In this document: one piece after another, positions 30,424 to 39,821 of the stretch
Layout: every line of letters starts with the position of its first letter
Numbering within the stretch: position 1 is the first letter of the stretch
Origin: Isotricha intestinalis
Taxonomy: Eukaryota > Ciliophora > Litostomatea > Vestibuliferida > Isotrichidae
Reading direction: 5' to 3'
DNA: 64,000 nucleotides
NCBI GenBank assembly: GCA_023807065.1
Contig: JAJJLU010003478.1
Location: 1-64,000, forward strand
The notes under the pieces: generated by a model
Databases searched by the model: none
What the model saw: the letters and a program-made list of their open reading frames with translations, nothing else
What the model was told of the DNA's origin: nothing
Translations under genes and position numbers: made by a program

Positions 30424-31728
30424 ATGATTCTTTTTATTTTGTTTTTAATAAAATTACTTGAAATATCATCATATATATCAATTCCATTTAACACAAATTT
30501 TTCAAAAAAAAATTTAACAAAAGAAAATATATTTAATTCATTGAATGAAAATAGAATATATATAGAATTAAATATAGGAACTCCTTTTCAAAAAATTCCT
30601 ATCTACATAAAATTAAGAGAATATGCAACTTTTATTTTAAGTGATTCAAATGATTATAATATAAAAAAATATTCTCCACAATTATCTTCAAGTATAAAAT
30701 ATTTAAGTGAAAAAGTAGAAAAAATATCTTGTTCAAAATGTAAAGATGGTTATTTAATAAGTGAAAAAATAAAATTAAATAAAAAATCAATTGAAAATTT
30801 TTCTTTATGTTTAGCAGATAAAATAAGTGATAATATATTTGATTTAAATGGAGAACTAGGATTAAAATTATCTTTTCCTTGTAACAATTTTTTAAAAAAT
30901 GCAACTTTTATTCAACAATTAAGAGAAAAGAATGTAATTGAAAATTATTCTTTTAATTTGAAATATAATAATGAATTTGAAGGAGAATTTATTGTTGGAA
31001 ATTATCCTCATGAAATAAATAAAAATTATAAAGAAAATTTTTTTAAAATTGGAAAAGTAGGTTATGCGAATGATCCTATGTTTATTAATTGGGATATTAA
31101 ATTTGATGATATTTATTCTGGAAATCAACAAATTGGTTTTTATAAATATTGTGATTTATTTTATGAAAAAGGTTTAATTATTGGAAATGATATTTATTAT
31201 AAAAGTATTAAAGAAAATTTTTTCCAAAAATTAATTGATAATAAAATTTGCTTTGAAAATGATTATATAGAAAATAATAAAGAGTATTTTGTTTTTTATT
31301 GTAAAAATAATTTAGATTTACAAAAATTTCCTGAATTAATTTTTAATGCAAAAGAATTAGATTATAATTTTACTTTCAATGGAAAAGATTTGTTTTATGA
31401 ATTTAAGGATGAATATTATTTTATGGTTATTTTTCCTAAACAATTATCTGGAAGATGGAGTTTTGGAAAACCTTTTTTTAGAAAATATCAAATCATTTTT
31501 GATAGAGATAGAAAAATATTTGGAATTTATACTTATATTTCTAAAGGATTTAATTTTAATTCATCTTTAATTATTATTTTTATTTTAGTTGTTTTAATTA
31601 TTTTAAGTCTTTTTTATATGAGAAGAATTATTCAAAGAAATAAAAAGACAAGAGCAAATATATTAGAAGATGATTATGAATATTTACCTTCTAATAAAGA
31701 AAGTAATAAAATATTTAAAAATATTTAA
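30424..31728 (+). CDS. membrane-anchored pepsin-fold (A1) protein without catalytic aspartates, 434 aa
   Basis: Signal peptide about 1-17. Pepsin-like landmarks: IYIELNIGTPFQKIPIYIKL (first lobe), GELGLKLSF, NYSFNLKYNNEFEGEFIVGNY (the GxLxxG strand), and a C-terminal SGRWSFGKPFFRKYQIIFDRD like the WxLGxxFxxxYYxxFD end. Neither DTG survives: the first position reads IKLREYATFILSD and the second CDLFYEKGLIIGND. A TM helix (about 380-402) and a basic cytosolic tail follow. Cys pairs (SCSKCK and others) suggest a disulphide-bonded lumenal domain. It is probably a non-proteolytic receptor-like or structural relative of the protein at 18989; their divergence implies an old family. Confidence 0.7.
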   Translation: MILFILFLIKLLEISSYISIPFNTNFSKKNLTKENIFNSLNENRIYIELNIGTPFQKIPIYIKLREYATFILSDSNDYNIKKYSPQLSSSIKYLSEKVEKISCSKCKDGYLISEKIKLNKKSIENFSLCLADKISDNIFDLNGELGLKLSFPCNNFLKNATFIQQLREKNVIENYSFNLKYNNEFEGEFIVGNYPHEINKNYKENFFKIGKVGYANDPMFINWDIKFDDIYSGNQQIGFYKYCDLFYEKGLIIGNDIYYKSIKENFFQKLIDNKICFENDYIENNKEYFVFYCKNNLDLQKFPELIFNAKELDYNFTFNGKDLFYEFKDEYYFMVIFPKQLSGRWSFGKPFFRKYQIIFDRDRKIFGIYTYISKGFNFNSSLIIIFILVVLIILSLFYMRRIIQRNKKTRANILEDDYEYLPSNKESNKIFKNI

Positions 31729-31800
31729 TATTTATTTAAAGTTTCTAATTATATTAAAAAAAATAAATTAAACAAAAAATAAATTTAAAAAATAACTTCA

Positions 31801-33153
31801 ATGTCATCTCAAGAAAAATCAGAAAATGAGAAATATAAATTAAGAATAAATAAAACATTAGATAACTTAAGTAAAGAACATCAAAGTGAATTTCGAAAAG
31901 CATTAATTCCTCATAAATTTGATTTAGAAATATTTATTCCAAAATCAATGAGAATAAATAAAGCATATGAAAGTAAAAGATTTCTTCGAAATAGATTAAT
32001 TTCTTTTGTAAATGAATATAAAATAAAAAAAACTCATTTAGATAAATTAAAAGATCAAACAAGTAAATTTTCTCATCAATATGAATTAGTAAAATTAAAT
32101 AATGAAAATAATAATCCTTATTTAGAAAGCATAAAAGAAATATATAAAGTAAATGGATATGATATTAAATCAGATTTTTTTACAAAAAAAGAAAATACAT
32201 TTGAACCTTCTTTTTTATTATCAAATCAATTTCAAATTATTTGTAACACAGAATCTATGAATGATCAAAGAAAAGATACAAAATATTTAGAAAGAATAGA
32301 AGGACTTTTAAAAGATAAAAAAATAGGAGTTAATGAAGGAGAAGAAATAAAAAAAGAAAAAGAATATAATAAAATTAATTTTCAATTTGAAAATGATGCT
32401 TATGAAAAAGCAATGGAAAATATGAAAAAGAAAATAATGGAAGAGTTAAAATTAAAAAATATGTCTATTCAAGAATTAAGGAAAATGAATAGTGATTTAA
32501 TGATAGAAAATAAAAGAACAGAAAATTCAATTAAAGAAGCAGAAAATTATTATAATAATTATAATAGGAAAAAACATTTAAGATTAATTGATGATATTTT
32601 TTTATCTTCTAAAGGAATGATTAGAAGTGCAAAAAGAAGAGATGAATATAATGATGATGATAATAATGTTATTAATATTAATGATAATAATCTTATTAAT
32701 AGAGAAAGTATTTTATTTCCTGACAATGTACAATTTTTTAATGAGAAAGAAAGAAAAAAATATTTTCAAAAAAAAAAAGAAACTAAATTACAAAAAGTTT
32801 ATAGTAATATTTTAAAAAGTAATTTTCAAGAACAAGAAAAAGATGTTAAAAATTATTTTAAAAGATATACTGATAGAAAAATTGAAAATGTTGATCCTAA
32901 AGTTGGTTCAAATTTGCATGGATTTTTAATTGAGTTTCAAAAAAAAATTTCTAATGTTGATATTCCAAAAATTGCAAAAGATGTTAATTACGAAAAAAGA
33001 GATATATTAAGAAGAAATTATAATAATAATAATATTCCTAATTTAAAAACTTATAGTTATGATTTAATTGATATTGATAAAATGTATGATGTTGAAAATG
33101 ATATTCATAATTTAGCTTATAATTATACTGATGATTTATTAGAGTTAAAATAA
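31801..33153 (+). CDS. hypothetical coiled-coil protein, 450 aa
   Basis: An uninterrupted frame only 72 bp after the previous gene. Hydrophilic, Lys/Glu/Asn-rich, no signal or TM. A coiled coil is likely at about residues 195-260 (EKAMENMKKKIMEELKLKN, LRKMNSDLMIENKRTENSIK). The N-terminal 120 residues (EFRKALIPHKFDLEIFIPKS, RFLRNRLISFVNEYK) look globular. I do not recognise the family; a cytoskeletal or ciliary role is only a guess from composition. Confidence 0.75.
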   Translation: MSSQEKSENEKYKLRINKTLDNLSKEHQSEFRKALIPHKFDLEIFIPKSMRINKAYESKRFLRNRLISFVNEYKIKKTHLDKLKDQTSKFSHQYELVKLNNENNNPYLESIKEIYKVNGYDIKSDFFTKKENTFEPSFLLSNQFQIICNTESMNDQRKDTKYLERIEGLLKDKKIGVNEGEEIKKEKEYNKINFQFENDAYEKAMENMKKKIMEELKLKNMSIQELRKMNSDLMIENKRTENSIKEAENYYNNYNRKKHLRLIDDIFLSSKGMIRSAKRRDEYNDDDNNVININDNNLINRESILFPDNVQFFNEKERKKYFQKKKETKLQKVYSNILKSNFQEQEKDVKNYFKRYTDRKIENVDPKVGSNLHGFLIEFQKKISNVDIPKIAKDVNYEKRDILRRNYNNNNIPNLKTYSYDLIDIDKMYDVENDIHNLAYNYTDDLLELK

Positions 33154-33298
33154 AATTATTTTTTGGAAAAAACTTTTTTTATTCCTTTTTATAATTTATT
33201 ATTAATTTATTAATTTATTTATTTATTTATTAATATTTTTAATTTTTAATTTAATTATAAAGTAATTTAATTAAAAGAAAAAATTAATTATAAAATAA

Positions 33299-33784
33299 AT
33301 GTTTAAAGAAATAATTTTATCAAATTCAAATAAAAAAAATAGTAAATCTTTATATTTTAAAGATTTATCAAAGAGAATGAAAGAAAATAAAATGAAAAAT
33401 ATAAAAAATAGATCTTATTTAGCATTAGAAAAAATATTAGGATATAAACAATTAAATAGAGATTATTCTTTATATGCTTTTAATAAACCATTTTTAATTT
33501 CTGAATTTAATAATATTAAATTTCATTTGACTCCTAATCTTAAAGCTAAAATTTTATCTCCTTCAGAAAGTCTTTTTTATGAAAGATATCACAATAATTC
33601 AATGGTTAATGATGATTTTTCTAGAATGTTTCTTCCAAAAAAAAGAAATGATAATAAAAATATTTTGAATCCTAAATTTATTAAATCCGAAAAAAATTTA
33701 TTTGCAAATAAAAGAAAATTTAGAAATAATTTTCTTTCTATTGTTGGAAAAGGAATTATTTCTAATAAACAAGTTATTTTTTAA
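33299..33784 (+). CDS. hypothetical basic protein, 161 aa
   Basis: Small Lys/Asn/Phe-rich protein in the same orientation as the gene at 31801 (145-bp gap). The middle (NRSYLALEKILGYKQLNRDY, SPSESLFYERYHN) looks ordered; both ends are basic. No motif recognised. Codon use matches confident genes, which is why I accept it. Confidence 0.65.
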   Translation: MFKEIILSNSNKKNSKSLYFKDLSKRMKENKMKNIKNRSYLALEKILGYKQLNRDYSLYAFNKPFLISEFNNIKFHLTPNLKAKILSPSESLFYERYHNNSMVNDDFSRMFLPKKRNDNKNILNPKFIKSEKNLFANKRKFRNNFLSIVGKGIISNKQVIF

Positions 33785-33883
33785 GTTATTTAAAATTAAA
33801 TAAAAATGAATAAAATAAATTTATTTGATAATTATAAGTTTCTTTTTTTGAAATGATAATTCATTATTTCTATCTTTATTTTA

Positions 33884-33952
33884 AATAGTTTTACGTTGAT
33901 GGTATATGTACTATTTCAAAAATAGTTGGTGGAGTAATAAAGTAAAACTATT
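33884..33952. repeat. 69-nt nested inverted repeat, possible structured RNA
   Basis: The outer arms AATAGTTTTAC (33884-33894) and GTAAAACTATT (33942-33952) are perfect 11-bp complements. Inside lies a perfect 7-bp hairpin ACTATTT-CAA-AAATAGT (33910-33926). The two stems are separated by a symmetric 15/15-nt internal loop that is G-rich for this genome (GTTGATGGTATATGT and TGGTGGAGTAATAAA). It sits alone in the convergent spacer 33785-34042. It could be a small non-coding RNA, a 3' element of a neighbouring transcript or a tiny palindromic repeat. Confidence 0.5.
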
Positions 33953-34042
33953 ATTTTTATTATTATATGAAATATTATTAAATTTTAAATTATACCTAAA
34001 AAAACTAAAACAAAAATTTATATAAAAATAAATTAAATTTTT

Positions 34043-37000
34043 TTACATATAATAATTATCAAAATCTTCATCTTGATTTTTTCCTTTCTTTCCATAAATT
34101 TTATATTCTGGCATATTTTCCATATTAACATCACTAGGAGGCTTTATAACATCATCATCTTCTTCTTCTTCTTCTTCTTCATAATAAGAAGATTCATCTT
34201 CATATTTATAATCTTTTTTCTTTTTCTTTTCATCACTTTTTTCACTTTTAGGTTGTGTTTTTTTTTTGATTTTTTCTTTCTTCTTTTTTTTCTTTTTTTT
34301 TACATCCTCCCATTCTTCTTCTAATAATTTTTCTTCTTCTTCTTTTTTCTCTCTTTCTTTTTTTCTCATTTCTTTTTCTTCTTCAATTAATTTTAATAAT
34401 TCTTCTTCTTCTTCTTTTTTTTTTTTTTCTTCTTCTTCTTTTATTCTATCTTCTTCTTCTTTTAATCTTCGCTCTTCAGAATTTTTAAAATGTTTATATT
34501 TTTCTATTTTTTCACTTTCTTTTATTTTTCTCTGAATTTCTTCATCATCAATTCCCATTGAACGTAAAATTTCTTTTTCTTTTTTTTTTCTTTCTAAAAT
34601 TGCTTCTTCATCTTTTTTCGAAATTTGAAAAACTATTTTTCCAGCTGATACAATTTCTTTTTTATAATTATTTAAAAATTCTTTTTTTAAATTTGAAACT
34701 CCTAAAAAACATAAATATAAATTATTATCATTATCTGAAAAAACCCAAACAACACTTCCATCAATTAAACTTTCAAAATCATCAGAAGGAGAAAATATAT
34801 TAATAGGATAAGATAAAATATCTTCTCCTTTAATTTCTCCTTCAGAATTTAATAAAAAGCAATTACAAATTTCATGTTCTTCATCAATTTCTTCATCAAT
34901 TAAATCAACTTTATCAATAATATATTTTTTATCATTTGTAAATTTTTTTGTTTCACTAATCATAACAAAAATATTTTTACCATATTTAGCTTGTTTAATA
35001 CAATTAATTAAATCACCATCTCTGATTAAATTTACTTTTTCAATTTTTAATTCAGAATTAAATATAATACAAGATAATTCATTAATTTTATTTATTTCTC
35101 CTCCATCAACACAAGGAATTCTACTATAAATTAAAGCAAATTTATCATTTCTTATTTTTGTGATATCTCCTATTCTTCCACTTGTTTGACCTTTTAAATT
35201 TGAAGGAATTGATCCTTTCACTATATTACATTTTATATATTCATTCCTTAAATTCATTGTCATATGTTCACTTTGCTTAAAATTTTCTAAATTTTTCAAA
35301 TAGTCATATTCATTAAATTCAAAATCATTATTTGTATTTATTAAATCTTGATTACTTTTTATTCTGTTTTGTAATGGGAAATAATGTTCAAATTTTATTT
35401 CTGGTTGGTAAATATTATTTTTATTAATATTTTTATTATTATTTAAAGAACCTTTACTATTATTACTATTAAAACTACCTTGAAATTTACTTGATTTGTA
35501 ACTATCACTGAATTTATTTTTTGTATCTAATTTCAATTTTACTTTAGGATCAATTCTCAAAAGATTAATATTAGCAGGAGCTGCATCTCCTAAAGAACAT
35601 TGGAAAAAATAATTTCCATTATAAACACATCTTTGACATAAAGAATGAGTAGTTGACCAACTTTGAACTAAATGAACTTGAGTACCATCTTCACTATAAG
35701 TAACAACAGTATCACCGTTGTTATCTTCTCTTTCTCCTTCTCTAGTTAAACCAAAATGATTCATATATGAAAATACACATAATATTCTTCCATAACCATA
35801 ACTTAATCTTCCACTTATTGGATTAAACATTGCATTCATTCCAAATTCAATATTATCTGTTTCTGGGTTAAAAAATAATAATTGATTTTTTTCTGGTTTT
35901 AATGGATTTTGACCATTTGACATTATATTATTTCTCCAAATCATTTCACCTTTTGAATTTATATATTGAATAAATAATAAATTACTATCACGAGTATCAC
36001 CCATTAATATTATTAATCCATTATTTGTTGATGCTATATCATATGGTATTCCATTATCATATTTATATAATGGATTTTTAAATTGATCTAAAAATGAATT
36101 TTCTGTGTTATCTAATATTATTTTAAATACTTTCATTTGATTATCACATAAATCATTAAATGATATATAAAAGCCTAATTCTTTTATTAATGGTGATATA
36201 GGAGCTATTGAATGAGAAAAATGAACTTCATTAATTCTTTTAACTTTAAATAGATTACCTAAATTTACTATTTTAATTTGATTTTCATCTATTAATTCAG
36301 TATCTTCTTTATCATCATCATTTCCATAAATTTCTAATTTTTTAGTGATAGTATAATTAACTTCATAAAAAACCGTAAAATTACAATTTAAATTATATTC
36401 TCCAGGTATATTATAAGAATGAGTAACTTCAAATTGATTACTAATAATATCACTATCATCGCCAAAATCCCAAAAACATTGTGTAATATTAGGATAATCT
36501 AATTTAAATTGAATATTAAAACCTACTGGAAAGGCTGTATCAATAATTCCTAAATCTAAATTTATTTCTTGGTCAATTATACATCTTGTACTAAACATTG
36601 AATAAGGAGAATTCATTGATGTTGTTCTTGTACTAATTGAAACTTTATCATTAGTTATATTTAAACAATATGCTTCTTTTCTATAAATATCATTAAAATT
36701 TAAAGTTCCAACTAATAATCTATTATAATTTTTTAATTTTTGATTTAATTCATAATTACTATTAATAACATGATTGATTTTATCCTTTTCTTTCCCATCG
36801 AATAAATTACTATCTTGTTTAAAATTCATACATATTAAATCATACAATCCACTTTCACTAACATCAGCTAAAAATGCACCATCCATTAAAGTTAAAAAAT
36901 ATAATCTTTGTTCATTATTATTTCCTACATAATTTAACATTTCTTCAATTTCTTCTTTATAAGGTAATCTCCATCCTTTAGGACAAGCTGAAACAGAATC

Positions 37001-38800
37001 TAAAAAAGAATTTTCACCATGTATTCCAGGTCCTTTTCCTCTTACTAAATTAATGGTTTCATTTTTGTAATTTTTATAATTTTTCAAATCACGATCTAAC
37101 CAAATTTGATTCCCTATTTTTATTGGTTGACCATATGAAATTCCATTTATTATTTCTTCTTCTCCATATAAAATTTCATCTATTACTAAAACTTTTTTTT
37201 CTAAATGAAAACTTCGACATGAAAATAATATTATATGTAATTCTATTAAATATTCTCCTTTTTCATTAAATATATGTGATGTTATTAATTTATCTGATGT
37301 TTTTTTTTTTTTTTTACAATTTGGATCATTAAAATTCCATTTAAATGTTGTTATATTATTTAATTGAGGAACTTCAAAATATGCTTTGTAACCTTGTTCT
37401 ATTACCAAAGGACATTTAAACATTATATCTAAAACTTTATTTGCTATTAATTTACATCTTAATGTTTTTTTATTTTGATATGTATCTAATTTATATATTA
37501 ATTTATCTACTTTTTCATTTTTGTTTTCTTCTTCTAAAACTTGGAAAATTGATTCTGGATTTGTTTCAAATATTAATTCTATATCTTTTTTTGTATATTT
37601 AATTTTCGAGTGTAAAGTTGGTGTTTTTACTCTCTTTTTATCATTAATTTTATTAGAATTAATTTTAGAGAATTTTTTATTTTTATTTCTTTTAATTTTA
37701 TTTTTAATATCTTTTTCAAAATCTGTTTTTTTTTTATTTTCATTTTCACTTTCATCACTTTCACTAATAATTCCTTTATCAATTTCCCAATTTTTTTGTT
37801 CATTCATCATAAAATCAAATCCATCAACTTTATTTTTTTTTTCTCCTTTATTTCCTTCTTCATCTCTATTAAAACAAACACAGAAAAATTCCCAAGCTTG
37901 ATTTTTATAACCATCAAATTCATTATTACATTTATCAGAAGTAATATAATCATAATCTTCATTCATATTTAATAATTTTTCATGAGTTAAAATAATTTTA
38001 GCTCTTTCATTACTTCCAGCAAACTTAATTAATTCTTCATAATCTTTTTTACTTGGAATTTTCCATCCAAGTGGGATTTGAACTTTAGGATTATTAACAT
38101 CAGGTTCTACAAAAAAATCATAAGTTAACCAAGTTTGATTATAAATTTGAATAGGAATTCCATAATTATTTCCATTATATATTTCATCTTCATATCCTAA
38201 TTTAAATGGTTTTGAAATGTCTGGTTTTTTAGGATTATATGGTTTTTCTTTTTCTCTATGACGAAATGGTTTTTCTTTTTGTAAAGGACGAATAAATTGC
38301 ATTCTTCCTTTTCTTTTCTTATTCTCTTTTTCTAATTGTTCTAATTCTTCATCTACATCTTGATAATAAAGACCTAATTTTCTCTTTGCTCTTTTTTGAC
38401 TTGATGTATCTGATTCTGATGATGATTCTTCTTCTCCTATTCTCTTCTTTTTAATTTCATTTTGATAATTTTTAAATTCTTCGTCTTGTTGTTCTTTTGA
38501 TATATTTTCCATATATTTTCGAGGAAAATTAAATGAACTTGATTTATTTGATTTTTCAGATGAAATTTTTGAATTTTTTGAGCCTAATTGTTTTGATGAT
38601 TTTTGAGATAATTCTTTCTCTTCTTCTTCTCCTTCTGGTGTCTTTTTTGACCTTTTTTTATTTCCTTTTCGTATTTGGATTGGATCTGTCTTCTCCGAAT
38701 TCGTTATTTCCTTTTCTTCTTCTTCATTTAAATTTGATGAGTCGTCAGGAGATATGTTTGGTTTTGAATTCGGTTTTTCGTGGGTGGTTCCACATCCCAT
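34043..38800 (-). CDS. tandem FISUMP-PKD protein with acylatable N-terminus and acidic coiled-coil tail, 1585 aa
   Basis: Start MGCGTTHEK fits N-myristoylation (Gly2, Thr6) plus Cys3 palmitoylation. After a charged linker comes a first FISUMP-like domain (about 210-335: YGIPIQIYNQTWLTYDF, then IPLGWKIPSKKDYEELIKFAG) and a PKD-like sandwich (about 440-545: TTFKWNFNDPN, SHIFNEKGEYLIELHI). The module repeats: FISUMP (about 550-690: YGQPIKIGNQIWLDRDL, SACPKGWRLPYKEEIEEMLN) and PKD (about 735-815: TQCFWDFGDDSDIISN, HSYNIPGEYNLNC). Residues about 850-1310 are strand-rich and propeller-like (SNLLFIQYINSKGEMIWRNN). The tail (about 1410-1560) is a Glu/Lys coiled coil. FISUMP matches are to the known GNQVWMAENL and CPAGWHVPT signatures. 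There is no signal peptide, so the bacterial-type surface modules appear cytosolic and membrane-tethered. Function unknown. Confidence 0.8.
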   Translation of the reverse strand: MGCGTTHEKPNSKPNISPDDSSNLNEEEEKEITNSEKTDPIQIRKGNKKRSKKTPEGEEEEKELSQKSSKQLGSKNSKISSEKSNKSSSFNFPRKYMENISKEQQDEEFKNYQNEIKKKRIGEEESSSESDTSSQKRAKRKLGLYYQDVDEELEQLEKENKKRKGRMQFIRPLQKEKPFRHREKEKPYNPKKPDISKPFKLGYEDEIYNGNNYGIPIQIYNQTWLTYDFFVEPDVNNPKVQIPLGWKIPSKKDYEELIKFAGSNERAKIILTHEKLLNMNEDYDYITSDKCNNEFDGYKNQAWEFFCVCFNRDEEGNKGEKKNKVDGFDFMMNEQKNWEIDKGIISESDESENENKKKTDFEKDIKNKIKRNKNKKFSKINSNKINDKKRVKTPTLHSKIKYTKKDIELIFETNPESIFQVLEEENKNEKVDKLIYKLDTYQNKKTLRCKLIANKVLDIMFKCPLVIEQGYKAYFEVPQLNNITTFKWNFNDPNCKKKKKTSDKLITSHIFNEKGEYLIELHIILFSCRSFHLEKKVLVIDEILYGEEEIINGISYGQPIKIGNQIWLDRDLKNYKNYKNETINLVRGKGPGIHGENSFLDSVSACPKGWRLPYKEEIEEMLNYVGNNNEQRLYFLTLMDGAFLADVSESGLYDLICMNFKQDSNLFDGKEKDKINHVINSNYELNQKLKNYNRLLVGTLNFNDIYRKEAYCLNITNDKVSISTRTTSMNSPYSMFSTRCIIDQEINLDLGIIDTAFPVGFNIQFKLDYPNITQCFWDFGDDSDIISNQFEVTHSYNIPGEYNLNCNFTVFYEVNYTITKKLEIYGNDDDKEDTELIDENQIKIVNLGNLFKVKRINEVHFSHSIAPISPLIKELGFYISFNDLCDNQMKVFKIILDNTENSFLDQFKNPLYKYDNGIPYDIASTNNGLIILMGDTRDSNLLFIQYINSKGEMIWRNNIMSNGQNPLKPEKNQLLFFNPETDNIEFGMNAMFNPISGRLSYGYGRILCVFSYMNHFGLTREGEREDNNGDTVVTYSEDGTQVHLVQSWSTTHSLCQRCVYNGNYFFQCSLGDAAPANINLLRIDPKVKLKLDTKNKFSDSYKSSKFQGSFNSNNSKGSLNNNKNINKNNIYQPEIKFEHYFPLQNRIKSNQDLINTNNDFEFNEYDYLKNLENFKQSEHMTMNLRNEYIKCNIVKGSIPSNLKGQTSGRIGDITKIRNDKFALIYSRIPCVDGGEINKINELSCIIFNSELKIEKVNLIRDGDLINCIKQAKYGKNIFVMISETKKFTNDKKYIIDKVDLIDEEIDEEHEICNCFLLNSEGEIKGEDILSYPINIFSPSDDFESLIDGSVVWVFSDNDNNLYLCFLGVSNLKKEFLNNYKKEIVSAGKIVFQISKKDEEAILERKKKEKEILRSMGIDDEEIQRKIKESEKIEKYKHFKNSEERRLKEEEDRIKEEEEKKKKEEEEELLKLIEEEKEMRKKEREKKEEEEKLLEEEWEDVKKKKKKKKEKIKKKTQPKSEKSDEKKKKKDYKYEDESSYYEEEEEEEDDDVIKPPSDVNMENMPEYKIYGKKGKNQDEDFDNYYM

Positions 38801-39247
38801 TTTTAATTTTTTTTAATTTTTTAATTTTGTGTTTTGTTTTCACCTTTTTTGGAATTATAATTTATTTTTATTTTTGTTATTAAATTTTTAATTCTTAATA
38901 TCCATTTCTGTTATTTGTGAATTTAATCAAATCAATAATACATCTAAGTTTTTTTCTAATATTATAAAGTTATATTTATCTTATGATAAATTAGATTTAA
39001 TCTCTAACTTTAATTTTATATTTTTGATTTATCTTCATTCAACTTTTATATTCTTCTTATAATTTATTTATTGAATTTTCTATATAATTATTTTTTGAAT
39101 TTTAAATGAATCTATTTTTTTGACTTTGTTTTTATTTAATTCTTAATTAAATAAAATATTTTTAAGTACATTTTCAGGAAATTTTGTAAAATGTGGTTTA
39201 TTCATTTAATAAAATAAGAAAATTAATTTAAATATAATTAATAAATA
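38801..39247. other. 447-bp divergent spacer, nothing identified
   Basis: Separates the FISUMP-PKD gene (minus) from the tail-anchored protein gene (plus). T-rich next to the first, A-rich next to the second. No ORF, hairpin or repeat recognised; it must contain both promoters. Confidence 0.45.
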
Positions 39248-39718
39248 ATGGATAATAATAAATATACTCCTCCAAATTTATCAAATGATAATACAAATAA
39301 AATAGAACCTTTTGATATGATTGAAACAAAACAAAGAAAACCAATTATTCCAAATATTCCAAGTGTACAAAAAGTTTTAGGAAAGAAAAATATAAATAAC
39401 AATAATAATAATAATGATAGTGATAATATAAAAGAAAATACATTAAATAATCAATATACTTTAAATCCAATTATTGAAGAAAAAAACAAAGAAGAAAATA
39501 ATAATTATAATAATATTAAAGAGAATAACGAACAAGAAGATTTTATAGTAAATGTAAAAAAGAATATAAATCAATTTTTACAAAATAAAACTGTTTCTGT
39601 TATAATTAATCCTTTTCAAGATAGTTCAGAAGGAGTTCAATTATGTTATAAAATATATAGTGCAATAACAATATTTATTGTAATTCTTGTAATAATTTTA
39701 TCAATTTGTTTTACTTAA
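39248..39718 (+). CDS. tail-anchored membrane protein, unknown, 156 aa
   Basis: The first 100 residues are Asn/Glu/Lys-rich and disordered. A more ordered stretch (NQFLQNKTVSVIINPFQDSS, about 105-128) leads into a single C-terminal hydrophobic helix (about 134-155, IYSAITIFIVILVIILSICF) ending almost at the terminus. That is the layout of a tail-anchored protein facing the cytosol from ER, Golgi or organelle membrane. No SNARE heptads are visible, so I do not call it a SNARE. Confidence 0.65.
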   Translation: MDNNKYTPPNLSNDNTNKIEPFDMIETKQRKPIIPNIPSVQKVLGKKNINNNNNNNDSDNIKENTLNNQYTLNPIIEEKNKEENNNYNNIKENNEQEDFIVNVKKNINQFLQNKTVSVIINPFQDSSEGVQLCYKIYSAITIFIVILVIILSICFT

Positions 39719-39821
39719 ATAATATCAAATAATAATTTTAAAGAATCCAATTTTTAAAAATATCATATATAAAAAAGTATATAATAAAAAAATTTAAACT
39801 AAATTTATTATTTAAAACAAA

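Noticed and set aside
33884..33952. tRNA gene
   Set aside because: The stem layout is two coaxial hairpins with a 15/15 loop; there is no D/T-arm pattern and no GTTCRAN box. No tRNA or rRNA was recognised anywhere in the window.
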